Below, in pieces: positions 1 to 6,515 of a stretch of 6,937 nt of DNA. A program made the position numbers and the translations under genes. Where the stretch lies: NCBI GenBank assembly GCA_946006915.1, contig CAMFZK010000052.1, positions 1 to 6,937 on the forward strand. The letters run 5' to 3'. The notes below the pieces were generated by a model. That model searched no databases and was not told the DNA's origin. It saw only the letters and a list, made by a program, of their open reading frames with translations. The DNA is from an uncultured Clostridia bacterium. Its GTDB lineage: Bacteria; Bacillota; Clostridia; Oscillospirales; Acutalibacteraceae. Every line of letters starts with the position of its first letter. The first letter of the stretch is position 1.

Positions 1-572
1 CTATGATAACCAACGCACGTCCTACCCGTGCCGAAATATCCGACGTTGCAAACGCCGTTTATGACGGTACAAGCGCTATTATGCTTTCGGGCGAAACCGC
101 CGCAGGCAAATATCCCGTCCTTTCGGTGGAGACTATGGCAAGAATTGCCGAAAGTACCGAAAAGAACATTCACTATAAAAAGCGGTTTTTATCTGCGGAA
201 TTTAAAATTAAAAATACGGTTGACGCAATTTCCCACGCTACCTGCGGAATGGCTATTGATATTGATGCCAAAGCAATTACCGTTTGCAGTCTTTCGGGAA
301 TGACGGCAAGAATGGTTTCACGTTTCCGTCCGCCTGTTGATATTGTAGGCCTTACAACCGACATTAAAACCTGGCATAAACTTTCCCTTTCTTGGGGGGT
401 TATTCCGGTTATGTGCGAAAATTATCCCTCTACCGATGTGTTGTTTTACAAAGCACAAAAATTAACCAAAAAAACTTTGAACCTTAATGACGGTGATAAA
501 ATTGTAATTACCGGCGGTGTTACTAACGGTAAATCGGGAAATACAAGTCTAATTAAGGTTGAAAAAGTTTAA
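1..572 (+). CDS. pyk: Pyruvate kinase, C-terminal part (5' end outside window)
   Basis: Pyruvate kinase transfers phosphate from phosphoenolpyruvate to ADP, giving pyruvate and ATP in the last step of glycolysis (cytosolic). The visible 189 residues begin in the catalytic barrel with the family signature NARPTRAEISDVANAV, followed by DGTSAIMLSGETAAGKYP. The C-terminal domain follows, with SLSGMTARMVSRFRP and WGVIPV, and ends in the usual GDKIVITGGV...GNTSLIKVEKV. The protein stops there, so it lacks the extra PEP-utiliser (phosphohistidine-like) domain found in Bacillus-type enzymes. The family is about 470 residues long, so roughly 280 are missing upstream. The ATG at position 3 is an internal methionine, not the start. 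No hairpin plus T-run terminator is visible in the 39 bp before the next gene, so read-through is possible. Confidence 0.96.
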   Translation, partial: MITNARPTRAEISDVANAVYDGTSAIMLSGETAAGKYPVLSVETMARIAESTEKNIHYKKRFLSAEFKIKNTVDAISHATCGMAIDIDAKAITVCSLSGMTARMVSRFRPPVDIVGLTTDIKTWHKLSLSWGVIPVMCENYPSTDVLFYKAQKLTKKTLNLNDGDKIVITGGVTNGKSGNTSLIKVEKV

Positions 573-576
573 ATTA

Positions 577-605
577 TTGACAAATAAACATTTGTTCGGT
601 ATAAT
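577..605 (+). promoter_or_regulatory. Consensus sigma-A promoter of the SLOG gene
   Basis: A perfect -35 TTGACA (577-582) and a perfect -10 TATAAT (600-605) are separated by the optimal 17 bp. Transcription normally begins about 7 nt after the -10 element. That is position 611-613, on the A of the ATG at 612, so the transcript should have essentially no 5' leader. A putative LexA operator fills the spacer. Confidence 0.85.
585..598 (+). promoter_or_regulatory. Putative SOS box (LexA operator) between -35 and -10
   Basis: TAAACATTTGTTCG matches the Gram-positive LexA/DinR box (CGAACnnnnGTTCG) at 8 of 10 fixed positions. Its reverse complement core, GAACAAATGTTT, fits the GAACnnnnGTTT form known from Clostridioides difficile exactly. 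It is centred between the two promoter hexamers, where a bound repressor would block polymerase. A wider inverted repeat, ACAAAT-AAAC-ATTTGT (580-595), overlaps it. LexA binding is inferred from pattern and position only. Confidence 0.55.
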
Positions 606-611
606 GGTCTT

Positions 612-1163
612 ATGGATACTTCATTGATTTACAAAAAATGCTGTTTTTCGGGATACAGACCTTCAAAATTCCCTTTTAAACTTAATAGCGATGATTTAAA
701 TTTTGAAATTTTTGAAAAACACCTTTATACCACCTTAAAGTCCCTAATTGATGACGGATGCCGAATTTTTTATACCGGTATGGCAATGGGTTTTGATATA
801 CTTGCCGCCGAAACGGTGCTTTATTTTAAAACCAAAATTCCGTATATTAAACTTGTTTGTGTAGTACCTTTTGAAAACCAACAAAACCCTTACCCCGAGG
901 AATGGAAAGAAAGGTACGAGGGTATTTTAAAATATTCGGACGAAACGGTTGTTTTGTCTAAAGATTACCATAACGGGTGTTACCACAACCGCAACAAATT
1001 TATGGTGGACAACAGTGATTATGTTGTTACCTGGTATGACGGAAAACCGGGCGGAACACGCAACACACTTTTGTACGCAAAAAAGAAACTTAGAACCGTT
1101 ATAAATCTTAATACCAACTCTGTTTCGGAATTTTTCGACCTTCAAATGAATATAAATATATAA
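612..1163 (+). CDS. SLOG-superfamily protein, YpsA/DUF1273-like
   Basis: This 183-residue soluble protein belongs to the Rossmann-like SLOG superfamily, related to YpsA and more distantly to the nucleotide-binding fold of DprA and LOG. Visible motifs in order are CCFSGYRP (10-17, the family's N-terminal CxFTGxRP), FYTGMAMGFDILAAE (53-67, the glycine-rich nucleotide-binding turn), VVPFENQ (84-90), YHNRNKFMVDNSDYVV (124-139) and GGTRNTLLYA (147-156). Length is normal for the family. The molecular activity is not established; B. subtilis YpsA has been linked to cell division and stress. The start at 612 is chosen because the conserved domain begins nine residues later and no other in-frame ATG precedes it. 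There is no Shine-Dalgarno site: the bases before the ATG are the -10 element, so translation should be leaderless, or coupled to read-through from pyk. The SOS-type box in the promoter suggests DNA-damage control, by inference. Codon use matches its neighbours. Confidence 0.88.
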   Translation: MDTSLIYKKCCFSGYRPSKFPFKLNSDDLNFEIFEKHLYTTLKSLIDDGCRIFYTGMAMGFDILAAETVLYFKTKIPYIKLVCVVPFENQQNPYPEEWKERYEGILKYSDETVVLSKDYHNGCYHNRNKFMVDNSDYVVTWYDGKPGGTRNTLLYAKKKLRTVINLNTNSVSEFFDLQMNINI

Positions 1164-1187
1164 AAAACGGCTTTTTAGCCGTTTTTT
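1162..1187 (+). terminator. Rho-independent terminator after the SLOG gene
   Basis: An 11-bp perfect stem (AAAAAACGGCT, 1162-1172, with AGCCGTTTTTT, 1177-1187) closes a TTTT loop, and the 3' arm supplies the T-run. The hairpin starts inside the TAA stop codon (1161-1163). Because the A-rich arm reads as a T-run on the other strand, it could work in both directions. It cleanly separates the SLOG gene from the citrate operon promoter 13 bp downstream. Confidence 0.9.
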
Positions 1188-1199
1188 GGTATATAGGTA

Positions 1200-1227
1200 T
1201 TGACAAATTTTAAAATACGAGTATAAT
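1200..1227 (+). promoter_or_regulatory. Sigma-A promoter of the citrate/2-oxoglutarate operon
   Basis: A TTGACA -35 (1200-1205) and a TATAAT -10 (1222-1227) lie 16 bp apart. The expected start is near 1234, giving a leader of about 22 nt that carries the AAGGAG ribosome site (1243-1248) seven bases before the ATG at 1256. No separate promoter of comparable quality is seen before the next three genes, so this probably drives all four. Confidence 0.85.
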
Positions 1228-1237
1228 TGTATACAGT
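1227..1237 (+). promoter_or_regulatory. Putative GntR/FadR-type operator over the transcription start
   Basis: TTGTATACAGT contains the perfect palindrome TGTATACA (1228-1235). FCD-domain GntR regulators commonly bind short palindromes of the TnGTnnnACnA type, and this is close to that pattern. The site overlaps the last -10 base and the predicted +1, a repressing position. The second gene of the operon encodes such a regulator, so autoregulation is plausible. The same 11-mer recurs at 1557-1567. The assignment is inference from sequence and context. Confidence 0.5.
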
Positions 1238-1255
1238 TATGCAAGGAGTGTTACT

Positions 1256-2632
1256 ATGTTTGAATTATCTAACAAAACAAATTTGCTTGAACAAGATACA
1301 TATAAATTTTCGCTGCAAGATATAGAAGAACCGAATTTGTACCGTGAATTGTATTCTTATGACAGCGTACCCCGTGTTGCCTTTAACCACCGCAGAGTGC
1401 CTATCGGTATGCCTAAAGATATTTGGATTACCGATACTTCTTTAAGGGACGGTCAACAGTCGGTAGAGCCGTATTCGGTAAAACAGATAGTGGAAATTTA
1501 TAAATTGCTTTCAAAACTCGGCGGACCTTACGGTATTATCCGTCAAACCGAATTTTTTGTATACAGTCAAAAGGACAGAAAAGCAATAGAAGAATGTCAG
1601 GCATTGGGGCTCAAATTCCCCGAAATTACAACCTGGATAAGAGCAACCAAAGAAGATTTTAAACTTGTTAAAGATTTAGGCATCCGTGAAACCGGTATTT
1701 TGGTTTCCTGCAGTGATTACCACATTTTCAAAAAACTTAAAATGACAAGAAAACAGGCAATGGATACATATCTTGCTACGGTTGCGGAGGCGTTCGAGGC
1801 GGGTGTTATGCCCCGTTGCCACCTTGAAGATATTACAAGAGCCGATTTTTACGGTTTTGTTGTTCCCTTTGTAAACGAACTGATGAAAATGTCACGTGAT
1901 GCGGGAATACCTGTTAGAATACGTGCTTGCGATACTATGGGTTACGGTGTTCCGTACCCGGAAGTTGTAATTCCCCGCAGTGTACCGGGTATTATTTACG
2001 GTTTACAGCATTATTCCGATGTACCCAGCGAATTGCTTGAATGGCACGGTCATAACGATTTTTACAAGGCCGTTGCCAACGCTTCTACCGCTTGGCTTTA
2101 CGGTGCTTCTGCCGTTAACTGTTCGCTTTTAGGAATAGGGGAACGTACAGGTAATGTTCCGCTTGAAGCAATGGTTATGGAATATGCATCCTTCCGTGGC
2201 TCGTTTGACGGTATGGACCCCACCGTTATTACCGAAATTGCAGATTTCTTCCGCAATGAAATAGGTTATAAAATTCCGGTTATGACACCCTTTGTAGGTA
2301 AAAACTTTAATGTTACAAGGGCGGGTATCCACGCTGACGGTCTTTTAAAAGACGAAGAAATTTACAATATTTTTAATACAAAGAAAATTTTAAACCGTCC
2401 CGCTTCGGTACTTGTGGGTAAAGCAAGCGGTCTTGCCGGTATTGCTTATTGGATAAACAATAACTACAATCTGTCAGGTGATAGTGAGGTTGATAAAAAA
2501 GATCCGTTGGTTATTAAACTTAAAGAATGGATTGACACCGAATACGAAGACGGAAGACAGACTACCCTTTCAACTGCCGAACTTGAAACCAAAATCGAAG
2601 AATTATCCGGCGGTAAATTTCGCCGTTTATAA
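1256..2632 (+). CDS. Re-citrate synthase (isopropylmalate/homocitrate synthase family)
   Basis: Predicted to condense acetyl-CoA with oxaloacetate to citrate. The 458-residue protein has the DRE-TIM (HMGL-like) barrel, not the Si-citrate synthase fold. Visible landmarks are TDTSLRDGQQS (59-69, catalytic R64 and metal ligand D65), CHLEDITRADFYGF (188-201), RACDTMGYG (223-231), EWHGHND (262-268, metal ligands H264 and H266), GIGERTGN (293-300) and AGIHADG (356-362). It has an N-terminal extension of about 50 residues before the barrel and a short C-terminus without the LeuA regulatory domain. This architecture fits the Clostridium kluyveri Re-citrate synthase type. On sequence alone it could be called 2-isopropylmalate or homocitrate synthase. 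The citrate assignment rests on the operon: aconitase and isocitrate dehydrogenase follow, and there is no leuCD or leuB. AAGGAG at 1243-1248 fixes the start. Known relatives need Mn2+ or Co2+ and can be oxygen-sensitive. Confidence 0.85.
   Translation: MFELSNKTNLLEQDTYKFSLQDIEEPNLYRELYSYDSVPRVAFNHRRVPIGMPKDIWITDTSLRDGQQSVEPYSVKQIVEIYKLLSKLGGPYGIIRQTEFFVYSQKDRKAIEECQALGLKFPEITTWIRATKEDFKLVKDLGIRETGILVSCSDYHIFKKLKMTRKQAMDTYLATVAEAFEAGVMPRCHLEDITRADFYGFVVPFVNELMKMSRDAGIPVRIRACDTMGYGVPYPEVVIPRSVPGIIYGLQHYSDVPSELLEWHGHNDFYKAVANASTAWLYGASAVNCSLLGIGERTGNVPLEAMVMEYASFRGSFDGMDPTVITEIADFFRNEIGYKIPVMTPFVGKNFNVTRAGIHADGLLKDEEIYNIFNTKKILNRPASVLVGKASGLAGIAYWINNNYNLSGDSEVDKKDPLVIKLKEWIDTEYEDGRQTTLSTAELETKIEELSGGKFRRL
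1557..1567 (+). repeat. Second copy of TTGTATACAGT, inside the citrate synthase gene
   Basis: This is an exact 11-bp copy of the putative operator at 1227-1237, centred 330 bp further on, in codons for Phe-Val-Tyr-Ser. It could be an auxiliary operator for looping or a roadblock, or simply a coincidence of coding sequence. Confidence 0.35.
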
Positions 2633-2643
2633 GGAGAAGATGT

Positions 2644-3285
2644 ATGATAGACCATAAAAATATTTCTCTAGCGGACCAGGTTTACGAAGTGCTGGAAACC
2701 GATATTTTAAGCGGTAAATATGCCAGAGGTGATGTTTTAACCGAAGGAAAACTTTGCGAACAGTTAGGTGTAAGCCGTACCCCGATAAGAGAGGCACTTC
2801 GCCGTCTTGAACAGGAGGGCTTAATAAAAGAAAATGCCAAGGGTTCTTTGGTATTGGGTATTACTCAAAAGGACTTGGACGATATTTTCATTGTCCGTGA
2901 AAAACTTGAAGGTCTTGCGGCTTCCCTTGCCGCAAATAATTCCAAAGATGAAGAAATTGAAAAACTTAAATCGGTTTTGGAATTGCAGGAATTTTACCTT
3001 CAAAAACACGATGCGGAACAAATTAAAGTTATGGATAATAAGTTCCACGAAACACTTTACAATCTTTCGGGCAGTGTAATATTTCATAATATTCTTTTAT
3101 CTTTACATAAAAAAATCCAAAAATACCGCAAAGCATCTATTCAGTCAAAATCACGTGCAACCGAATCGGTAGCAGAACACAGGAATATATTTAATGCTAT
3201 TGCAGAACATAACCCCGAACTTGCGGAAAAGTACGCATCACAGCACGTTAAAAATGCTTATCATCATATAATCGGAAAGGACTAA
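2644..3285 (+). CDS. GntR-family transcriptional regulator, FadR/FCD subfamily
   Basis: This 213-residue DNA-binding protein is the likely regulator of its own operon. The N-terminal winged helix-turn-helix spans about residues 8-70, with LADQVYEVLETDILSGKY and then the recognition region LCEQLGVSRTPIREALRRLEQEGLI (37-61), the GntR hallmark. The C-terminal all-helical FCD ligand domain covers about 77-210. It keeps the metal- or ligand-binding set of the subfamily: D121 and H125 in DNKFH, H169 in AEHRNIF and H191 in SQHVKNAYHH. Family members sense small carboxylates, so citrate or a related acid is a reasonable ligand guess, unproven. AAGGAG (2631-2636) overlaps the stop of the citrate synthase gene and sits seven bases before the ATG; the gap between the genes is 11 bp. 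Placement between citrate synthase and aconitase argues for pathway-specific control. Confidence 0.92.
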   Translation: MIDHKNISLADQVYEVLETDILSGKYARGDVLTEGKLCEQLGVSRTPIREALRRLEQEGLIKENAKGSLVLGITQKDLDDIFIVREKLEGLAASLAANNSKDEEIEKLKSVLELQEFYLQKHDAEQIKVMDNKFHETLYNLSGSVIFHNILLSLHKKIQKYRKASIQSKSRATESVAEHRNIFNAIAEHNPELAEKYASQHVKNAYHHIIGKD

Positions 3286-3290
3286 TAAAA

Positions 3291-5222
3291 ATGGGTTTAA
3301 CTATTGCACAAAAAATCATTAAGTCACATATGTTAAGCGGTGATATGACCGTAGGAAGTGAAGTTGCACTTAAAATCGACCAAACTTTAACTCAAGATGC
3401 CACAGGAACAATGGCATATCTCGAATTTGAAACAATGGGACTCGATAGGGTAAAAACCGAACGCAGTGTTGCTTATATCGACCATAATACCTTGCAATCG
3501 GGCTTTGAAAATGCCGATGACCACAGATACATACAGTCGGTTTGTAAAAAACACGGTATTTATTTTTCACGTCCCGGCAACGGCATTTGCCACCAAGTTC
3601 ACCTTGAACGTTTCGGCAAACCGGGTAAAACCTTAATCGGGTCGGACAGCCATACTCCCACAGGCGGCGGTATCGGTATGCTTGCTATGGGTGCGGGCGG
3701 TCTTGACGTTGCGGTTGCAATGGGCGGCGGTGCATATTATATTACAATGCCTAAAATGTATAAAGTAAACCTTATAGGTAAATTAAACCCCTTTGTTACC
3801 GCAAAGGATATCAGTCTTGAAATTTTGCGTATACTGTCGGTTAAAGGCGGTGTAGGCGCTATTATTGAATGGGGCGGGGAAGGTATTAAATATCTTTCTG
3901 TTCCAGAACGTGCAACAATTACAAATATGGGTACGGAACTTGGTGCTACAACCTCTATTTTCCCGTCGGACGAAGTTACAAAAGCATTTTTAGAAGCCGA
4001 GGGCAGGGGCGAGGATTATGTAGAACTCTCCTCCGATGCCGACGCAGAATATGACCGTATTATCGACATTGACTTAAATGAGTTAAAACCCTTAATTGCC
4101 TGTCCTCACAGTCCCGATAATATTGTAACGGTCGAATCTTTAAAGGGTACTAAAGTTGACCAAGTTTGTATCGGTTCTTGTACTAACTCATCACTTTTAG
4201 ATATGTTAAAGGTTGCCGCCCTTTTAAAGGGTAAAACCATTGACCCGTCGGTTAGTCTTTCAATTTCTCCCGGTTCTAAACAAGTGCTTTCAATGCTTGC
4301 AGATTGCGGTGCATTAGGTGATATTTTAGCATCGGGTGCACGTCTTTTGGAATGTGCCTGCGGTCCTTGTATAGGAATGGGATTTTCACCAAATTCCGCC
4401 GGTGTATCACTTCGTACCTTTAACCGTAACTTTATAGGACGCAGCGGTACTGCGGATGCAAGTGTATATCTTGTTTCGCCCGAAACTGCGGTTGCGGCAG
4501 CTTTGACCGGTTATATTACCGACCCGAGGCAGTTAGGCGAAATGCCCGAAATTAAAATGCCCGAAAGTTTCAAGATTGACGATTCTGCGGTAATTGAACC
4601 CGCAAGTGTGAAAGAAGCCGAAAATCTTGAAATTTTACGCGGACCTAACATTAAACCCTTCCCCGAAAGCAAACCCCAGACCGACAGTTTGACCGCCGAA
4701 TTGGTATTAAAGGTTGGGGACAATATCACCACCGACCATATTATGCCGGCGGGTGCTAAAATTCTTCCTTACCGTTCAAATATTCCGCATTTATCGCAGT
4801 TCTGTTTCGGAGTGTGTGATACCACATTCCCCGAACGTGCAAAGGCACTCGGTAAATCAATTATCGTAGGCGGAAGTAACTACGGTCAGGGCTCTTCACG
4901 TGAACATGCGGCACTTGTTCCTATGTATTTAGGTGTACGAGTTGTTATTACCAAAAGTTTTGCCCGTATTCACGTTGCAAACCTTATAAATGCAGGCATT
5001 ATGCCTTTAACATTTAAAAATGCCGATGATTATGACAAACTTAACCAAGGGGATAAACTTTCCTTAACAAATGTATTTGACGGTATGGACAAGGGCGAAA
5101 TTGAACTAAAGGACGAAACCACAGGCGAAACATTCACCCTTTGCTGTTCCTTTACCGATAGGCAAAAAGCAATCTTAAAAGCAGGCGGACTGCTTGAATA
5201 TACAAAGAATGGAGAATATTAA
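3291..5222 (+). CDS. Aconitate hydratase, single-chain, about 640-residue (Aquifex-type) form
   Basis: Converts citrate to isocitrate through cis-aconitate using a [4Fe-4S] cluster. The 643 residues contain the N-terminal dehydratase domains with GSDSHTPTGGGIGMLAMGAGG (117-137). The three cluster cysteines are visible: C297 in IGSCTNSS, and C357 and C360 in CACGPCIGMG. After a linker (about 415-465) comes the swivel domain with VGDNITTDHIMPAG (475-488) and the substrate-binding loop GGSNYGQGSSREHAAL (527-542). It is shorter than the roughly 890-residue AcnA and larger than LeuC, and its fused swivel domain excludes the split LeuC/LeuD isopropylmalate isomerase. The start at 3291 has AAAGGA (3276-3281) nine bases upstream, within the end of the regulator gene; the gap is 5 bp. 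It supplies isocitrate to the dehydrogenase encoded next. No catalytic residue appears missing. Confidence 0.95.
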   Translation: MGLTIAQKIIKSHMLSGDMTVGSEVALKIDQTLTQDATGTMAYLEFETMGLDRVKTERSVAYIDHNTLQSGFENADDHRYIQSVCKKHGIYFSRPGNGICHQVHLERFGKPGKTLIGSDSHTPTGGGIGMLAMGAGGLDVAVAMGGGAYYITMPKMYKVNLIGKLNPFVTAKDISLEILRILSVKGGVGAIIEWGGEGIKYLSVPERATITNMGTELGATTSIFPSDEVTKAFLEAEGRGEDYVELSSDADAEYDRIIDIDLNELKPLIACPHSPDNIVTVESLKGTKVDQVCIGSCTNSSLLDMLKVAALLKGKTIDPSVSLSISPGSKQVLSMLADCGALGDILASGARLLECACGPCIGMGFSPNSAGVSLRTFNRNFIGRSGTADASVYLVSPETAVAAALTGYITDPRQLGEMPEIKMPESFKIDDSAVIEPASVKEAENLEILRGPNIKPFPESKPQTDSLTAELVLKVGDNITTDHIMPAGAKILPYRSNIPHLSQFCFGVCDTTFPERAKALGKSIIVGGSNYGQGSSREHAALVPMYLGVRVVITKSFARIHVANLINAGIMPLTFKNADDYDKLNQGDKLSLTNVFDGMDKGEIELKDETTGETFTLCCSFTDRQKAILKAGGLLEYTKNGEY

Positions 5223-5223
5223 G

Positions 5224-6372
5224 ATGGATAAGTATATTGATGCGGCGGTTGAACAATTCAGAAGTATTTTAACCGAACAAATCGCACGTGAGCGCAAAAT
5301 GGAGCAGGACAAAAGGGTTACCGATTATTCGGCACTTTCTAAAATCATAATCGGTATCTGCGGCGGAGACGGTATAGGACCGATTATTTCCGCCGAGTCA
5401 GAACGTCTTTTGCAGTTTATTTTAAAGGACGAAATTGCGGCGGGCAAAATCGAACTCCGCACTATTGAGGGTTTGACTATCGAAAACCGTATTGCTCACA
5501 ATAAAGCAATTCCCGATGATGTTTTAGCCGAAATCAAGGCATGCAATGTTATCTTGAAAGCACCGACTACCACCCTTAAGGGCGGCACGCTTGAAAGCGC
5601 AAATGTTGCAATGCGCCGTGAATTAGACCTTTATGCAAATGTTCGCCCCGTGGCTGTGCCTGAACTTGGCATAGACTGGACTTTTTTCCGTGAGAATACC
5701 GAGGGCGAGTATGTTTTAGGCAGCCGAGGCGTTGAAATTCCGGATACCTTGGCTTTCGATTTCAAAGTTACAACTAATGAGGGAACAAGGCGTATCGCCC
5801 GTGCCGCATTTGAGTATGCTAAAAATAACGGCAAAACAAGTGTTGCCATTGTTACAAAGGCAAATATTATGAAGAAGACCGATGGCAAGTTCTCCGAACT
5901 TTGCCACGAGGTTGCAAAGGATTACCCCGGTATCGAGGCAGAGGACTGGTACATTGATATTATGACCGCAAACCTCGTGAACGAACGCATAAGGGACAAG
6001 TTCCAAGTCTTCCTGCTGCCTAACCTCTACGGCGATATTATCACCGACGAGGCAGCACAGATTCAGGGTGGTGTCGGAACGGCAGGTAGTGCTAATTTAG
6101 GCGATGTTTACGCTATGTTCGAAGCAATACACGGCTCTGCTCCGCGTATGATTGAAACGGGCAGAGGGGCTTTCGCTAACCCGACAAGTATGTTTAAAGC
6201 AACTGAAATGCTCCTGCGCCATATCGGTTATGTAGAAAAAGCCAATAAACTTAACCAAGCGCTCCACATCTGCACCGAGGTTGAAAAGAAGTATGTAATC
6301 ACGGGACACGAGGACGGTGCAACCTGTTCGCAGTTCGGTGACTATTTAATGGAAACAATAGCAAAACTGTAA
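5224..6372 (+). CDS. Isocitrate dehydrogenase (isocitrate/isopropylmalate dehydrogenase family)
   Basis: Predicted to oxidise and decarboxylate isocitrate to 2-oxoglutarate. In the 382-residue protein, GGDGIGP (47-53) opens the family fold. S125, N127, R131 and R141 in ESANVAMRRELDLYANVRP match the isocitrate-binding Ser113, Asn115, Arg119 and Arg129 of E. coli Icd; isopropylmalate dehydrogenases lack this Ser/Asn pair. R156 and Y163 (RENTEGEY), K212, and metal ligands D245, D271 and D275 are present. The cofactor loop HGSAPRM (303-309) to N319 carries neither the E. coli NADP pair (Lys-Tyr) nor the usual NAD residues and is three residues longer, so coenzyme choice is open. About 38 charged, probably helical residues precede the fold. 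ATG 5224 is preferred because GGAG (5211-5214) lies nine bases upstream; in-frame TTG 5194 and ATG 5209 would lie on or before that site. Only one base separates it from aconitase. It uses GAG for about 15 of 34 Glu codons, against about 3 of 38 in aconitase. Confidence 0.92.
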   Translation: MDKYIDAAVEQFRSILTEQIARERKMEQDKRVTDYSALSKIIIGICGGDGIGPIISAESERLLQFILKDEIAAGKIELRTIEGLTIENRIAHNKAIPDDVLAEIKACNVILKAPTTTLKGGTLESANVAMRRELDLYANVRPVAVPELGIDWTFFRENTEGEYVLGSRGVEIPDTLAFDFKVTTNEGTRRIARAAFEYAKNNGKTSVAIVTKANIMKKTDGKFSELCHEVAKDYPGIEAEDWYIDIMTANLVNERIRDKFQVFLLPNLYGDIITDEAAQIQGGVGTAGSANLGDVYAMFEAIHGSAPRMIETGRGAFANPTSMFKATEMLLRHIGYVEKANKLNQALHICTEVEKKYVITGHEDGATCSQFGDYLMETIAKL

Positions 6373-6377
6373 TTTTT

Positions 6378-6478
6378 TGTAGGGATAGCTCTCACACGGC
6401 TGTATTTTCTACTTACGGCTGGATTCGCCTGCCTTTCCTAAGGGTAGGCGAATCGCAAACTCCGGCGGAGGGATTATG
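6378..6478 (+). repeat. Probable intergenic palindromic repeat element
   Basis: This stretch holds two direct copies of ACGGCTG (6396-6402, 6415-6421), then a long hairpin: GATTCGCCTGCC (6422-6433) pairs with GGTAGGCGAATC (6443-6454), 12 bp with one G-T wobble and room to extend inward. A short CTCCG/CGGAG inverted repeat follows (6460-6470). Its GC content is well above the flanks. The TGTAGGG opening and the CTCCGGCGGAGGGA motif resemble dispersed intergenic palindromes I recall from gut Clostridia genomes; this is recollection, not a search. It may act as an mRNA 3'-end stabiliser for the citrate operon. Confidence 0.45.
6422..6454 (+). other. Strong GC-rich stem-loop downstream of the operon
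   Basis: A 12-bp stem encloses a 9-nt loop that can itself pair down to CCT. No T-run follows on either strand, so it is not a canonical intrinsic terminator. The only T-run here (6373-6378) lies before the hairpin, right after the icd stop codon. A role in blocking 3' exonucleases or assisting Rho-dependent termination is possible. Confidence 0.6.
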
Positions 6479-6515
6479 TCTAATATCTACTGTTTCTATT
6501 TTTCCTTTAAAATAC

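Noticed and set aside
927..1244. 105-codon minus-strand frame running through the terminator and operon promoter
   Set aside because: It spans regulatory DNA and lies opposite a well-conserved SLOG coding region; it is a shadow frame.
1256..2632. Assignment as 2-isopropylmalate synthase (leucine pathway)
   Set aside because: It lacks the LeuA C-terminal regulatory domain, and its partners are a fused-swivel aconitase and a dehydrogenase with the isocitrate Ser/Asn motif rather than leuBCD products.
3829..3834. A third GTATAC core within the aconitase gene as another operator
   Set aside because: The flanks (CG...TG) do not match the TTGTATACAGT word shared by the two better sites; a 6-mer is expected by chance.
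5194..5223. Upstream in-frame starts (TTG 5194, ATG 5209) for isocitrate dehydrogenase
   Set aside because: They overlap the end of aconitase and lie on or before the GGAG ribosome site that is correctly spaced for ATG 5224.
6373..6454. Intrinsic terminator after the isocitrate dehydrogenase gene
   Set aside because: The T-run (6373-6378) comes before the hairpin rather than after it, and neither strand has a T-run following the stem.
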